In this document: positions 31,875 through 42,430 of the stretch, piece after piece
How the letters are laid out: each line of letters begins with the position of its first letter
How positions within the stretch are numbered: the stretch's first letter is position 1
From: Symbiodinium kawagutii
Taxonomy: Eukaryota; Sar; Dinophyceae; Suessiales; Symbiodiniaceae
Assembly (NCBI GenBank): GCA_009767595.1
Contig: VSDK01004519.1
Span: 9,397-73,396 of the forward strand
Direction: 5' to 3'
DNA: 64,000 nucleotides
Notes under the pieces: generated by a model
What the model was told of the DNA's origin: nothing
Database searches by the model: none
The model's input: the letters and a program-made list of their open reading frames with translations, nothing else
Position numbers and translations under genes: made by a program

Positions 31875-32628
31875 GAATCTGGTGGTGTCATGTGCTGATT
31901 CAAATGCTTTAGCTTTGGCAAGGGATCTACAGTAGTGGTTCTATGGGAAATCAATCTAACTAGCAGCTAACAGTTGGTTGGTGTATGCCAAGATAACACC
32001 GCACACACGCCTACTGCATGCATTTCAAAAAGTGCCAAAGCCAAATTCTGCTCAAAGAGGAACAACCAAACCCACACTGGCATTCCCACACCTAGACACA
32101 TGGCCAGGTCACACATGCAACACATTTTATGTGTGCAAACATCCAGGCCTTTCAGCTTGTGTTGCTTGAGTTGCTTCCGTTGCACTGTGTGGCATCGCAC
32201 CGCAGTATATTTCTACGATAAACTTTGGTATCACCTTCACATTCACGTAAACCTTTGCAGGTACGGTACGTGTGATTTTTTGAGGCTGTACATTGACATG
32301 GGTGTGATCCATGGTTCGACTCTATTGGTGTTCCAGAGCAGGAGACAACCAGGGTTTTGGGCTTGAGGGGTGAATTGTTGCTTTTGACCAGTATTGGAAC
32401 CATGGCCAAATGATGAATCGTGCTGCTGCCGCCGCGATGCTGATAATGATGATGGTGTCGACGATGACACGAAAGGTGATGACAATGCACGATGACAATC
32501 TGGACAACGATGGTGGTTGGGATTAACTTTTGTGATCATCGCAATCATGGGTGCAATTGTCATTGTCATCATTGGCATCATGAACATTCTCAGGATTATC
32601 CTGACAATGCCAATGATCCCATCATCGT

Positions 32629-32673
32629 CGTTTCGTCGTCGTCGTCGTTTCGTCGTCGTCGTCGTCGTCGTCG

Positions 32674-32707
<34 letters not shown>

Positions 32708-32708
32708 G
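32629..32708. repeat. (CGT)n then (CAT)n microsatellite
   Basis: CGTCGT units interrupted by TTT, then CATCAT units, immediately upstream of the exon at 32761. Confidence 0.95.
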
Positions 32709-32760
32709 ACCACCATCATAGACGACAACAGCTCTTTCTCACTGAAGAGTGGCATCACAG

Positions 32761-32863
32761 GTCACCAACTCCTCCAGCGTCTTGCTACAGAAGTTGGATT
32801 CAACACAACAGGCGGCCGCGCTGAAGGGTCCGGGGTCGCTGGCTACTGCGGCCGTTTGGGCAA
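32761..32863 (+). CDS. Exon with V-L-L-Q-K-L-D-S motif
   Basis: GGCATCACAG acceptor, then VTNSSSVLLQKLDSTQQAAA and LKGPGSLATAAVWA, ending GCAA|GTGATG. VLLQKLDSTQ repeats [10 protein letters not shown] of the exon 30513-30575. Confidence 0.6.
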
Positions 32864-33446
32864 GTGATGTGGTTGTTTGGCAACACTCAACGGCTGATAG
32901 TTCGGGTGTGCAGAATCAGACCGAGTTGCTGGTGCTGTCAGAGCACCTGTTGGTACAAAGGCAATGACAAATGAGATGGCAACAATGGGGACATCGTCAA
33001 TAGTTTGCATTTGACAAGGCGATATAGTTGTTAGAACAGCGATGTCACCAACAGCCGCAGCATGAACAATGAGCGCAAATGAACAGCGGTTAAGCAACCG
33101 ATGATATGATCAACTAAGAAGGGGCACGTAACCATGCCGATGTGGGGATTGTCATCCCAGAATCAAAGATCGGTCGACTATCAGGGGGGATCCTTGAAAC
33201 CCCTCCTAAATGATGAGGGCTCATAAAAATTCCACGACGAATTATATAGTATAAGAGGATTATGATTGTGAAGCTACCATCAATTCGTGTCATGCAATCT
33301 TTGGACTGTGATTTTTTCCATTCTCGCAAGAAAGACCATCCCCTGAAACTTCGATGAAATGCTACAGCGGCCCATTTTGGTCTGCTGTTGGTATGGCAAA
33401 TTCTTGGGAAAGGGTTTGCACTGGTCCCAATAGAGGAACGAAACGG

Positions 33447-33559
33447 CAAGTTGTTGAGTCAAGTTCATTAAACCAGGCAACTTTATTGACTCAACAACTT
33501 GACTGGTAAGTTATATAATTTAGACCACTGGTAACTTTGACTTATAAACTTGCCTGGTT
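33447..33559. repeat. Nested inverted repeats
   Basis: CAAGTTGTTGAGTCAA (33447-33462) pairs with 33486-33501. AACCAGGCAA (33471-33480) pairs with 33550-33559. ACTGGTAA also occurs twice inside as a direct repeat. Confidence 0.7.
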
Positions 33560-33623
33560 GTGTATTCACCAATTTTCCCTTTTGGGGTGGTAGCCAAGTC
33601 ACTGACCTCCCGGCACTGGACAG

Positions 33624-33707
33624 GACCTCTTGAAACAGTCGCACGACAGCTACAGGGTCTTGGGCGAGGTGGCTCTGAAGCAGGACGATGGGATGCGCCG
33701 CAGCAGG
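33624..33707 (+). CDS. 84-nt phase-0 exon, helical
   Basis: CACTGGACAG acceptor and AGCAGG|GTAAGG donor, 28 codons: DLLKQSHDSYRVLGEVALKQ then DDGMRRSR. Both splice borders are canonical. Composition fits the helical exon series. Confidence 0.65.
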
Positions 33708-33992
33708 GTAAGGCTTCTGTAGCGGTGAGGCCACGCTGATGCTTTGGCGTAGAAGGGGGGTTGCACTCGTTGGCAAATGCAGGATCATAGATAACATCAT
33801 CGTTATCGACAACATCATCGTTATCCACAACATGATCCTCATAGGAATAGCCGGCTACTGCCTAAGCAGTAAAAGTTGATCATTTGAGCAAGTATTTGTC
33901 ACCGTTGGGCTGTCTCCCTTCACCGTCGCAACGACCAGTCGTGGTTTTCACCGTCAACTCCGGGGGTCCAGCGTGTTAGTCTTCAACGTTGT

Positions 33993-34080
33993 GATGCCAA
34001 CCCTGGATTGATGAATTCCTGGTTGATTCATAGGGGGTCCCCAAGTTTGCCAACTGGCTTCCCATTCAAATGGTCCCCCC
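33993..34080. repeat. Dispersed repeat, copy 1
   Basis: Matches 47795-47888 in block order: ATGCCAACCCTGGA, CCTGGTTGAT, TAGGGG, CCCCAAGTT, GCCAACTGG, TTCCCATT. An interspersed family of about 90 bp. Confidence 0.7.
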
Positions 34081-34438
34081 ACATGAACCGAGCGTTTAGC
34101 TTCATCCAAGCTTAACATGAGATATTATTAGCCACCCCAAACGATCAGAAGTCCTGCTTCATAAACATTGGGCAACCCTTGGATAGTTGGTGGCGCATAA
34201 TTTGCAGGCACCAACCCGTAGCGGTTCTTCGCTGGGAATGAACGCGTCGGCTTTCGGACCTGTGCCTATTTGCTGCTGAAACATTTTGTGGATGTTAAAT
34301 CCAAGGCTTTATATTGCTTTATATTGCTTTATGTTGTTATGCAATATTTGCTTGTTCTGCTTCATAGATTTTGTGGATGTTATCCAATGCCTATTGCTTT
34401 GTCCTATGCTAAATCTTATTTGTTCTGCCTTTCGCCAG

Positions 34439-34473
34439 GACGTGTTGGTGAAGAAGGTGGATTCAGGCAGCCG
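34439..34473 (+). CDS. 35-nt micro-exon DVLVKKVDSGSR
   Basis: TTTCGCCAG acceptor and AGCCG|GTGAGT donor, both canonical. The sequence parallels the 33-nt exon at 30639 (GTGGTG-AAGAAG-GTGGATTC type blocks). Confidence 0.6.
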
Positions 34474-34973
34474 GTGAGTCACAAGGAATTTTGTGGTAAA
34501 GAAATCTGCCATCTTTGGGTCTCAGATTTTGAGAGGCAGATTATTCATTAAGTTTTTCTTACATTACAATCTCAAAGATCAAAAAAACACATCCAGAAAA
34601 AACATGAAGTTGAACACGTCCTTGCGAGAGTTTCTTTACACATCGGATCTAAACGGCATTTCCTGGAAGGTATCCCTCCTCATCATGGACGTTATGAAAC
34701 ATATGAACATGCATATGTGTGTGTGTGTGCGGGTGTGTGATGTATAGAGCTGGGTGCTCATGTACATATATACATATATACATATTTATACACTACATAT
34801 TCATATTTAGCTGTATGCATACATTACATGGAAACACATACTGTATATATATATATACATATATATGTATGTATAGTAAAAATGTTTATAGATACATATT
34901 TGTACACATTACATTGACGTAAAAACACTTTTATCAACTCATTTTTCATTGATTCCTTCTCTCATTCACAGAT
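34474..34973. other. Intron sequence
   Basis: GT- and TA-rich tracts around 34720-34880. No gene. Confidence 0.5.
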
Positions 34974-35246
34974 TCATTGATCCATGCATCCACCCATCCA
35001 TGCATCCATCCGTCCGTCCGTCCGTCCGTCCGTCCATCCCTCCCTCCCTCCCTCCCTCCCTCCATCCATCCCTCCATCCATCCATCCATCCATCCATCCC
35101 TCCATCCATCCATCCATCCATCCATCCCTCCATCCATCCATCCATCCATCCATCCCTCCATCCATCCATCCATCCATCCATCCCTCCATCCATCCATCCA
35201 TCCATCCATCCCTCCATCCATCCATCCATCCATCCATCCACCACAC
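34974..35246. repeat. (CATC)n with CCCT markers every 28 bp
   Basis: CATC units with a CCC variant at 35098, 35126, 35154, 35182 and 35210, a clean 28-bp higher-order unit of seven tetramers. The Ile-His-Pro-Ser and Trp-Met-Asp-Gly frames are artefacts. Confidence 0.95.
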
Positions 35247-35288
35247 AGTACTGCCCGGTTTATGCGGCTTGTGGTTAGGAAACGAGTT

Positions 35289-35424
35289 CACTCAACGGCG
35301 CCTGGTTGAGATGGAGGTGCTGCCGGGCCATCGTGAAAATGTGCAAGAACTGTTGGGGATGAGTGATACTTTGCCCCTGAGATGGGGAGAACCGAATGTA
35401 TTCTCAGGTGTGGGCAAGGATTAG
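35289..35424 (+). CDS. Exon candidate
   Basis: The frame [40 protein letters not shown] runs to a TAG at 35422. Protein-like, but the acceptor is unclear and a donor before the stop is likely. Confidence 0.4.
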
Positions 35425-35864
35425 AAGTACATGACCTACAAGGCCGCCATCAACAAACCATCTTGGCTCCCTCTCTGAGGTAGTCATGTAACTAGTTGTG
35501 TGCAATGACCATGGAAATGTTGGGGTATTTGGGGCAGAACAGAAAGGAGGCGCAAATCATTCATGGTTTCTACAGATTTGAAGTAACCGCACTTGGGGAT
35601 GACAAAGTTGCACAGTTTCTGGACTCTATGCAGATGTCGTTCCTATGGCTGCTCCTGATATTGCTCCTTCAGAGTCTGGTTAGATGTTTATCACTCTAGC
35701 CTTTGCAAAATCCACATAGCAAGCATGTTTGGCCAATCCACCTAGCAAGCAGCGTTATAAACACTAACATGAACACTCACTGATGAGGTATGGCTGAAAG
35801 TGGGGGCATTGGAACATCCACATAGCGCTGGGGATGTCATCCCCGGAGTGATGCTGGGCCACAG

Positions 35865-35943
35865 GGCACCATGGATCGCAAGATGACGGAGACCAACGAC
35901 TCGGTCTGCAAGTCGCAAGCTGATTGCAACTTGGAGAAATTGC
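35865..35943 (+). CDS. Exon candidate, helical
   Basis: GGGCCACAG acceptor, then GTMDRKMTETNDSVCKSQAD and CNLEKLQ. Ends at TTGCAG|GAGACG, which would be a non-canonical GA donor. Confidence 0.5.
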
Positions 35944-35966
35944 AGGAGACGTAGCCAGCTTGTACT

Positions 35967-36084
35967 TGTCCTTGTGGTTGTGGTTGTGGTTGTGGTTGCG
36001 GTTGCGGTTGCGGTTGCGGTTGCGGTTGCGGTTGCGGTTGCGGTTGCGGTTGCGGTTGCGGTTGCGGTTGCGGTTGCTGTTGCG

Positions 36085-36112
<28 letters not shown>
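35967..36112. repeat. (GGTTGT) to (GGTTGC) hexamer array
   Basis: A 6-nt period throughout, drifting from GGTTGT to GGTTGC to TGTTGC. Confidence 0.95.
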
Positions 36113-36118
<6 letters not shown>

Positions 36119-36154
36119 GTGTTTTTTTTGTTGTTTCTGTTGCTGTTGCCGTTG

Positions 36155-36420
36155 CCGTTGCCGTTGGTTGTTGGTTGTTGGTTGTTAGTTGTTGGTTGTT
36201 GGTTGTTGGTTGGTTGTTGTTGGTTTTTGGTTGTTGGTTGTTAGTTGTTGGTTGTTGGTTGGTTGTTGTTGGTTTTTGGTTGTTGGTTGTTAGTTGTTGG
36301 TTGTTGGTTGGTTGTTGTTGGTTTTTGGTTGTTGGTTGTTAGTTGTTGGTTGTTGGTTGGTTGTTGTTGGTTTTTGGTTGTTGGTTGTTAGTTGTTGGTT
36401 GTTGGTTGTGGTTGTGGTTG
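36155..36420. repeat. GTTGGTTGTTA array with 49-bp higher-order unit
   Basis: The single A of GTTAGTTG falls at 36187, 36243, 36292, 36341 and 36390, so the last three intervals are exactly 49 bp and the first is 56 bp. Confidence 0.95.
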
Positions 36421-36436
36421 TTGTTGTTGTTGTTGC

Positions 36437-36446
36437 TTGTGTATGC

Positions 36447-36486
<40 letters not shown>

Positions 36487-36490
36487 GTTC
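36437..36490. repeat. (GTGTAT)n microsatellite
   Basis: Hexamer units next to the preceding array. Confidence 0.9.
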
Positions 36491-37158
36491 ATGTTGTTGT
36501 CGTCAATTGCCGCGAAGTACGGCTATAGATTAGGCATGTAGCCCATCGAAATGGGAACGCTGACAGCGATCTGGGCCTGTTTGTTGTAGCAGGATAGTTG
36601 TTGAATCACCAAGCGATATGCAGTGGGATGAAGTCGACGCAACTTGCCAGTAAGATGAGATCCCCCAAGACTCTCCGATTCCGCAAGGTTTTCCGGGGCA
36701 CTGACATAAATCAGAGCTGTCAATGACTGATTTCATAGAGGAAACAGGTGCCCAAGGGGTGGGTATGCCTCATTTTGGGGAGGTTGGTTGCAGGTGGCCT
36801 GGGGACCAGTTGCCACCGCGATTTTCCAAACAAATGAAATCACAATCAGATGCGCGTGTAATAAAACAAATGCACAATGCTCTGTCATACAGAATGTAAA
36901 TAAACGGGTGCGTATTTCTGATGCACATGAGACGTGTTGTGCAGACACTAAATATTGATATGGATGCATATTATACCTTATGATGGCGTCGTTTAACTCC
37001 TGAACATCCCTTTGTAGTCGTATCCTCCAAACTCAGCTTCTTCGGATCGGCTAGATTAGAAGACGTTGAGATGAGATGTACCTAATTAGTTCCACCATGG
37101 ATCCACCATGATTCCCCTGTTTGTGAATGAACCACGGCACCCACCATGGATCCTGCAG
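36491..37158. other. Intron or spacer
   Basis: Unique sequence. Minus-strand frames over 36523-36736 look fairly protein-like but have no splice support. Confidence 0.4.
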
Positions 37159-37251
37159 GCACCACTCATCTCCTCAGCAACCTTCGTGTTGACCTGGGCA
37201 AGTTGGCTGAGCAGGCCTTGGGTTGGCCCATCGAGCAGGGCATGCAGTGGG
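37159..37251 (+). CDS. Exon candidate, helical
   Basis: GATCCTGCAG acceptor, then TTHLLSNLRVDLGKLAEQAL and GWPIEQGMQ. The end is uncertain. Its start (GCACCA) resembles that of the exon 35865-35943 (GGCACCA). Confidence 0.5.
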
Positions 37252-37389
37252 GTTGGACAAGCTGGATGGAGGATGTCGCGTCCATTGGAGCAGCCACAAA
37301 ATCGTCATCCCCAGTGGCCGAGGTAGTCACCGGAATTTTCCATCACCGGTGACGGAAAACCACCAACCATCAACTGATTGATATGTGAC

Positions 37390-37390
<1 letters not shown>

Positions 37391-37449
<59 letters not shown>

Positions 37450-37753
37450 GAGTAGTAGTAGTAGTAGTTGTAGNNNNNNNNNNNNNNNNNNNNNNNNNNN
37501 NNNNNNNNNNNNNNNNNNNNNNNNNNNNNNNNNNNNNNNNNNNNNNNNNNNNNNNNNNNNNNNNNNNNNNNNNNNNNNNNNNNNNNNNNNNNNNNNNNNN
37601 NNNNNNNNNNNNNNNNNNNNNNNNNNNNNNNNNNNNNNNNNNNNNNNNNNNNNNNNNNNNNNNNNNNNNNNNNNNNNNNNNNNNNNNNNNNNNNNNNNNN
37701 GTAGTAATAGTAGTAGTAGTAGTAGTAGTAGTAGTAATAGTAGTAGTAGTAGT

Positions 37754-37784
<31 letters not shown>

Positions 37785-37785
37785 G
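37391..37785. repeat. (TAG)n array containing an assembly gap
   Basis: TAG/GTA units on both sides of a run of N from 37474 to 37700, then CAG units. The true array length is unknown. Confidence 0.95.
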
Positions 37786-38102
37786 AAAAAGTTGTTGTAC
37801 AAACAGTAGCAACAGCAGGAATCCATAAACATTCTGAGCCGGGATTGCAGCAATCGTGTCCTCTCCCTCTCCCTCTATTTGTTGTGTCACGTGCATGGGA
37901 AGGCCAGCACCGCCATAGATCGTAGTATGACCACCAAAATCAATTGAACAAGCTCAGCACCGCTTTGAAACATTGGATACGGCACCGGGTCAAAACTAGT
38001 ATCCTGCATACTTCATGGTATGCAGGTATTACCAATTTCAATGGTAAACACAAATGATGCTGACAATCCTTCCATTGTCATCGCCGTTATTGTTCTTGTT
38101 TT

Positions 38103-38195
38103 GGGTGTTTCTCAAGTCATAGGGGTACCTCCAAATCCTCCAGTTTATTAAGCATTTGTAATGGACCAACCATATTTTTTTGGGTCCTCTATGGT
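38103..38195. mobile_element. MITE family member, degraded right arm
   Basis: Left arm GGGTGTTTCTCAAGTCATAG with GGGTACC. The right side keeps only TTTTTTGGGTCCTCTAT. Confidence 0.6.
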
Positions 38196-38272
38196 AAGGA
38201 TTCGCCAAGTTGGGCATTCTTTCAGTTGTTCCTCCAGCAAGGCCGGCCTTTTCATTCGGGTTCAGCTCCCAG

Positions 38273-38339
38273 GGCAACAGCATGGTGGATGCCACTGAGA
38301 AGTCAGCAGCCGTGCAAGAGGTGCAGCGCCGTACCATGG
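38273..38339 (+). CDS. Exon candidate, helical
   Basis: AGCTCCCAG acceptor, then GNSMVDATEKSAAVQEVQRR and TM, ending ATG|GTGGTC or one codon later. Polar amphipathic helix. Confidence 0.55.
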
Positions 38340-38389
38340 TGGTCACTAGCGGAGCTCATTCAGGGATGCCACCGGGAAACCGGGCAAAT

Positions 38390-38493
38390 GGTGGTTTCTC
38401 AATAGCTGGGGGCCCCAAAGTTATGGATGGTTTATTCAGAAGCGATGATGAACATGGAATGATTTGGGGGGTTCCCTAGTTTGAGAAACCCCC
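38390..38493. mobile_element. MITE family member
   Basis: Arms GGTGGTTTCTCAATAG and CCCTAGTTTGAGAAACCCCC, about 104 bp in all, lying between two exon candidates. Confidence 0.7.
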
Positions 38494-38570
38494 AAGTGGT
38501 GCAACAGTGGGGCTGGTTCGCCAACGCATTGGTTGCTTCGAGAATCGGAGTCAGAGATTTCTTTCTGCAG

Positions 38571-38700
38571 AAGGGGAAGATGTTGGTGGTGCCGGTGGTC
38601 AGGGACAACCAGCCTGGGCTGACACTGCTACCAGTCCCAAAGAGCATCAAGCCTTGGCTCCTATAGAAAGGAATCATCAGAGATCTCCAGACATGGATAG
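38571..38700 (+). CDS. 130-nt exon with canonical splice sites
   Basis: TTTCTTTCTGCAG acceptor and GATAG|GTAAGC donor. Encodes GEDVGGAGGQGQPAWADTAT and SPKEHQALAPIERNHQRSPD. Hydrophilic, Gly/Pro/Gln-rich and probably disordered. Confidence 0.65.
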
Positions 38701-40146
38701 GTAAGCGACCATTATCAACCACTATGCAACAACCCCTATCAACCATGCATCAACACCTGTTATCAGCCATTATTATCAACCATTATTCCCCCCAAAACGT
38801 CAATGTGCAAGAGATTGCGGGATAAGCCCCTTGGTGCAACCTTTCAGATTTTTTTTTTCGAGCCTTAGGCTGTTTTTCCCTCTGTTGTACAGATTGTTTA
38901 TTTTCGTGGTATGCCTGATGCGTTTATGACCTGCATGACGCGTCAGCTGTTTGTAGAATGTATTTCGTTTGAGATCCAGAGGCATATTCAATAGGTGAGA
39001 TTGTTGATGGAGTGCTTGTGCAACCCTTAATATGTCGTGCTTAAACAAATGTTTCCTGCGGACTTTGAACACATTAACCACCCGTGCGAAACTCTCATGG
39101 CTTGTTTCTGTTTTGCTTGGGACGAATTGAATGATTTGGGAAGGCCAAGAGTCCGTGCAACATGAGAATTGTCATATGTCTCATCAACGGAAGTTTATCA
39201 TACATTTGATACATCATTGGTTTATCCAAGATTATCCAGTGTGGTTTGCTTGTGCTAATTGGCGAAAGCTGGTGTGAATTCGCATGACTTCATGGTATTT
39301 TCTGTCGTGCAAGGCGAATGGGTGAAGACCACACACGATGGGTTCAACATTCCCAGCACGTGAACCCAAACTAGCCTGTGTTGGGATGTTTACCTACCTG
39401 GATATTCATTTGCACATAATTCCATGAGTACATGTTGCATATCCAATGTTAAACTGTGTATATGCACATGCACAATCCGTTTGTATGTAGACCATGGGTG
39501 CACGGCTACTTTGGGTGAGCGAATGATTGACCTACGCTTGTTGATGAGAAGTGATGGATGAAATGGAGCCCTATCTCCTTTACATGGAGGAGCCGAGTAA
39601 CGCTATATGCCAGATAGTTGAACCTACTTCTACTCTCAATCCAACCTGTCATTGGTTAGGGTCCACATTGCAGGGTGCTGTTTGCAACAACAAAAGTGCA
39701 TTTTACTCATGCCCAATTCATGACCCTAAAGGCAGAGTTGCTGCTCCTATTGCTGCTATCTTGTGGACATCTTAAGTCCAGGTGGTTCACATGACATCTG
39801 ACTGTCTCTGTGGTCACATGCCACTGTTGCCACAGGAGCGTATGGCCGATGTTCGCCGCCAGAACATGTGCCTGGAATGCGTTTGATACCATGGCCAGTT
39901 CTGGGCGAGTACCAGCGATCTACCTTTCAAAACACCCTGACTGACCGATTCGCAGCACACGGTTTTGGTAAAATGGTTATGGCACCACATCGCCAGCATC
40001 ATTTCCGGCATACAAACTGATGAACAAATAGTATTCAAGAAGTGTTCGTGAACCCTTACAGCATGACGCTTGGTGGCTAGTAATGGCTCACAATGGTTGA
40101 TGCATGATTACAACCATCCGCCAGGCCTTCTTTTATGACAGGACAG
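38701..40146. other. Intron or spacer
   Basis: Unique sequence. A 75-residue + frame at 39551-39775 is open but unsupported by splice sites. No repeat family was recognised. Confidence 0.4.
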
Positions 40147-40201
40147 CCGGTTTAGCATGTTTGCTTGCGCAGCTGGACCAACTATCCACTGTGCTTTCCA
40201 A
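40147..40201 (+). CDS. 55-nt micro-exon, helical
   Basis: GACAGGACAG acceptor and TTCCAA|GTAGGT donor. Reads GLACLLAQLDQLSTVLS, a short amphipathic helix. Confidence 0.55.
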
Positions 40202-40408
40202 GTAGGTTGTTCTTGCTTACATCCATGGTCAATGGTGAGGAACCATTTTCAACATCATAAACCATCGTGAACCCTCATCAACCATTGAAAGTCTCATAAA
40301 CCAGCACTAAAGGTCACTGATCAACATCATAAACGAGCAGCAATCATCAACAAACCTTCATTGATCATCATAAACGATCATCAATCCCATCATTGCTCAA
40401 TTGCCCAG

Positions 40409-40518
40409 GATGATTATGGACATGTTGACCAACGCCCAAGAGACCATGCACACCAGCGCTGAGTCACTGCAGAGCTTCACGCGTTCGGAGCGGGCTGCTG
40501 CTGGAAACGTGGGGGGTG
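40409..40518 (+). CDS. Exon candidate, helical
   Basis: AATTGCCCAG acceptor, then MIMDMLTNAQETMHTSAESL and QSFTRSERAAAGNV. Alternating hydrophobic spacing suggests a coiled coil. Confidence 0.55.
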
Positions 40519-40824
40519 CTGTTGGCTGAGCACTGTGCACTAATTGTGCCTGAGGTTTGTTGAGGCTTTCTCGTATAGATTGAGAAGTTGAGTGGTTCCA
40601 GATTGTTGCAATCATTGGTTATATTTGAGAAGAATCTCATGATTGATAATCATTTCCTGTGATCAATCATCAGATTTGAGAACCCTTTTCTCGTAGTTGA
40701 TGTACTGATTTGAGATTTCAACGAAAATCCTGAATCATCAGTACATGTTATCAATCATTCCTTGTAGCGGATGGACCCTTTTCTTCTACCATTTGTCACT
40801 GATTTGTTGCGCTGCCGCTGCTAG

Positions 40825-40872
40825 GAGATCATGCGTGATTCCGCGGCAAACATGGAGATGCAGCTGCGCGAG
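40825..40872 (+). CDS. 48-nt phase-0 micro-exon
   Basis: CCGCTGCTAG acceptor and GCGAG|GTCCGA donor, 16 codons: EIMRDSAANMEMQLRE. Confidence 0.55.
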
Positions 40873-40947
40873 GTCCGATGGCTACCAGGGGGTAGCAGAG
40901 ATTTGGGGGGGTGGCTGTAGTGGTGGAGAGGTTAACAAACAAGGGAA

Positions 40948-41023
40948 CCTTCAAGCTAAACCTTCCAAGGTAAACCTTCCAAGGTAAACCTTCAAGCTAA
41001 ACCTTCCAAGGTAAACCTTCAAG
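40948..41023. repeat. AAACCTTCCAAGGT minisatellite
   Basis: About five units of 13-14 bp, alternating CTTCCAAGGT and CTTCAAGCT forms. Confidence 0.9.
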
Positions 41024-41142
41024 GTTGACCACATGCTGTGTCTTATGCTTTCAATTTGATGGGTAACAATGGTGATCGTGTTGTTCTAGGTACATGAGTA
41101 CTTGATAAAGTGGATATGGATTCTCAATTAGCAGAAACTTGG

Positions 41143-41273
41143 GCGTGGACCATCCAATGACAAGGAAGGTTGGCAAGAAGCAGGATGAAGACTTGCAGGA
41201 GACCAATTTTGTCCTTATATCGGATGGTCCCCAAAGTTCATTTCAGAAAGAGAAGTCATCCAAACTATTCTGA
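41143..41273 (+). CDS. Exon candidate
   Basis: TCAATTAGCAG acceptor, then NLGVDHPMTRKVGKKQDEDL and QETNFVLISDGPQSSFQKEK before a stop. An internal donor (TTGCAG|GAGACC) is possible. Confidence 0.4.
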
Positions 41274-41504
41274 GAACCCTCGAGAATGCATTGTGCCGGA
41301 AACTTAGCGCCAAAGGTTTTGAAGCAAAAAGACCTGCCCGACTTTGGTGCTTCTTGGATTCTTCGAACATCAGCCACCATGAAGCACGTACACACGGCTG
41401 ACTGATCCCCCATTGAACTGTTGACATAAACTGTCATCATATAACCTTAATCATTGGTCGCTAACATTTGCAATCAAACCAGCAACATTACTCTTGTCCC
41501 ACAG

Positions 41505-41705
41505 AAGTGTCCCATCGAGACACTTCTCAAGCCGACTCAACATGAAACAGTGTCCACCCCAATCTCCTTTACGGGTCTTGGCCACCCTTGACCCCCATGA
41601 AGGAGGGCCCATGTATCTACGATTGCAAGAATTTGATTCTCCATGTCCGGCGGAGCAATCTTTTATAAGGGACCCAATCCACTCTCCGGAAACTGCAGAT
41701 CCTAG
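41505..41705 (+). CDS. 201-nt exon with canonical splice sites
   Basis: CTTGTCCCACAG acceptor and GATCCTAG|GTGAGC donor, open across in one frame: SVPSRHFSSRLNMKQCPPQS, PLRVLATLDPHEGGPMYLRL, QEFDSPCPAEQSFIRDPIHS, PETADP. The longest well-bounded host exon in the window. No family recognised. Confidence 0.65.
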
Positions 41706-41948
41706 GTGAGCTTTAGGAAGGGTGTAGCCACCCTTGGAGGGTGACCCCGAGGGGGTCCCTTGGTGTCTGGGATCTCATGGTGAAGCTATGTGTTTTCCCA
41801 CAAGCTGGGCTGTCTTTGGCGTTTTCCCATGCAGGGCCGATGCACTCTCCGTATTCGTGGCGTGCTAGTTAAGACGGCTGCTTTGGCAAGTCTGCAAATT
41901 AACATCCTGCCCCACTCCAGCCCCAGAACATACCGTAAATACCAATTT

Positions 41949-42049
41949 GGTGGTTTCTCAAAATAGGGGTACCCCCAAATCATCCATTATTAACCATTTA
42001 TAGCAATAAACCTACCATTTTTGGGGTACCCCTATTTTGAGAAACCACC
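41949..42049. mobile_element. Reference copy of the GGTGGTTTCTCAAAATAGGG MITE
   Basis: 101 bp with perfect 27-bp terminal inverted repeats (41949-41975 and 42023-42049) containing the palindrome GGGGTACCCC. Flanked by ATTT on both sides (41945-41948 and 42050-42053), a likely 4-bp target duplication. No coding capacity. Confidence 0.85.
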
Positions 42050-42363
42050 ATTTAGCAAAACCAGAGCGAATGAATGTTGACAGGCCACCCTACCTGGCAC
42101 CCAGCTTCGCGGCGTCACACGACCAACCCCGATGATTCGTCTAACAGAAGACATCCAGTTGCTGTTTGTCCCACAGCCGAACTACCAATTACATTGCACC
42201 ATTGTTTAGCCTTTTTCTAAATGATACCTGTGGGACATTTGCTTACCATGGGACAATTTATATTGATCCAATGCTAATTCATTTAGTCATTAGAATGCTT
42301 ACCATCGGATCCATATCATTCTGGGCTTCAGCCCAACAGCACAGCCGCTGGGGACGCCGACAG

Positions 42364-42430
42364 GTCATTGTGAAGCAGATGGGCAAGATGCAGGACAGCT
42401 ATGGACAGCTGTTGTGTCGGATTGAAAATG
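42364..42430 (+). CDS. 67-nt exon, helical
   Basis: ACGCCGACAG acceptor and AAAATG|GTGTGA donor: VIVKQMGKMQDSYGQLLCRI then EN. VIVKQM resembles VLVKKV (34439), and QDSYGQ resembles HDSYRV (33624). Confidence 0.6.

Noticed and set aside
35924-36342. Leu/Arg-rich and Val/Ala-rich frames of 106-122 residues
   Set aside because: Translation of GGTTGC/GGTTGT arrays; no signal of a gene.
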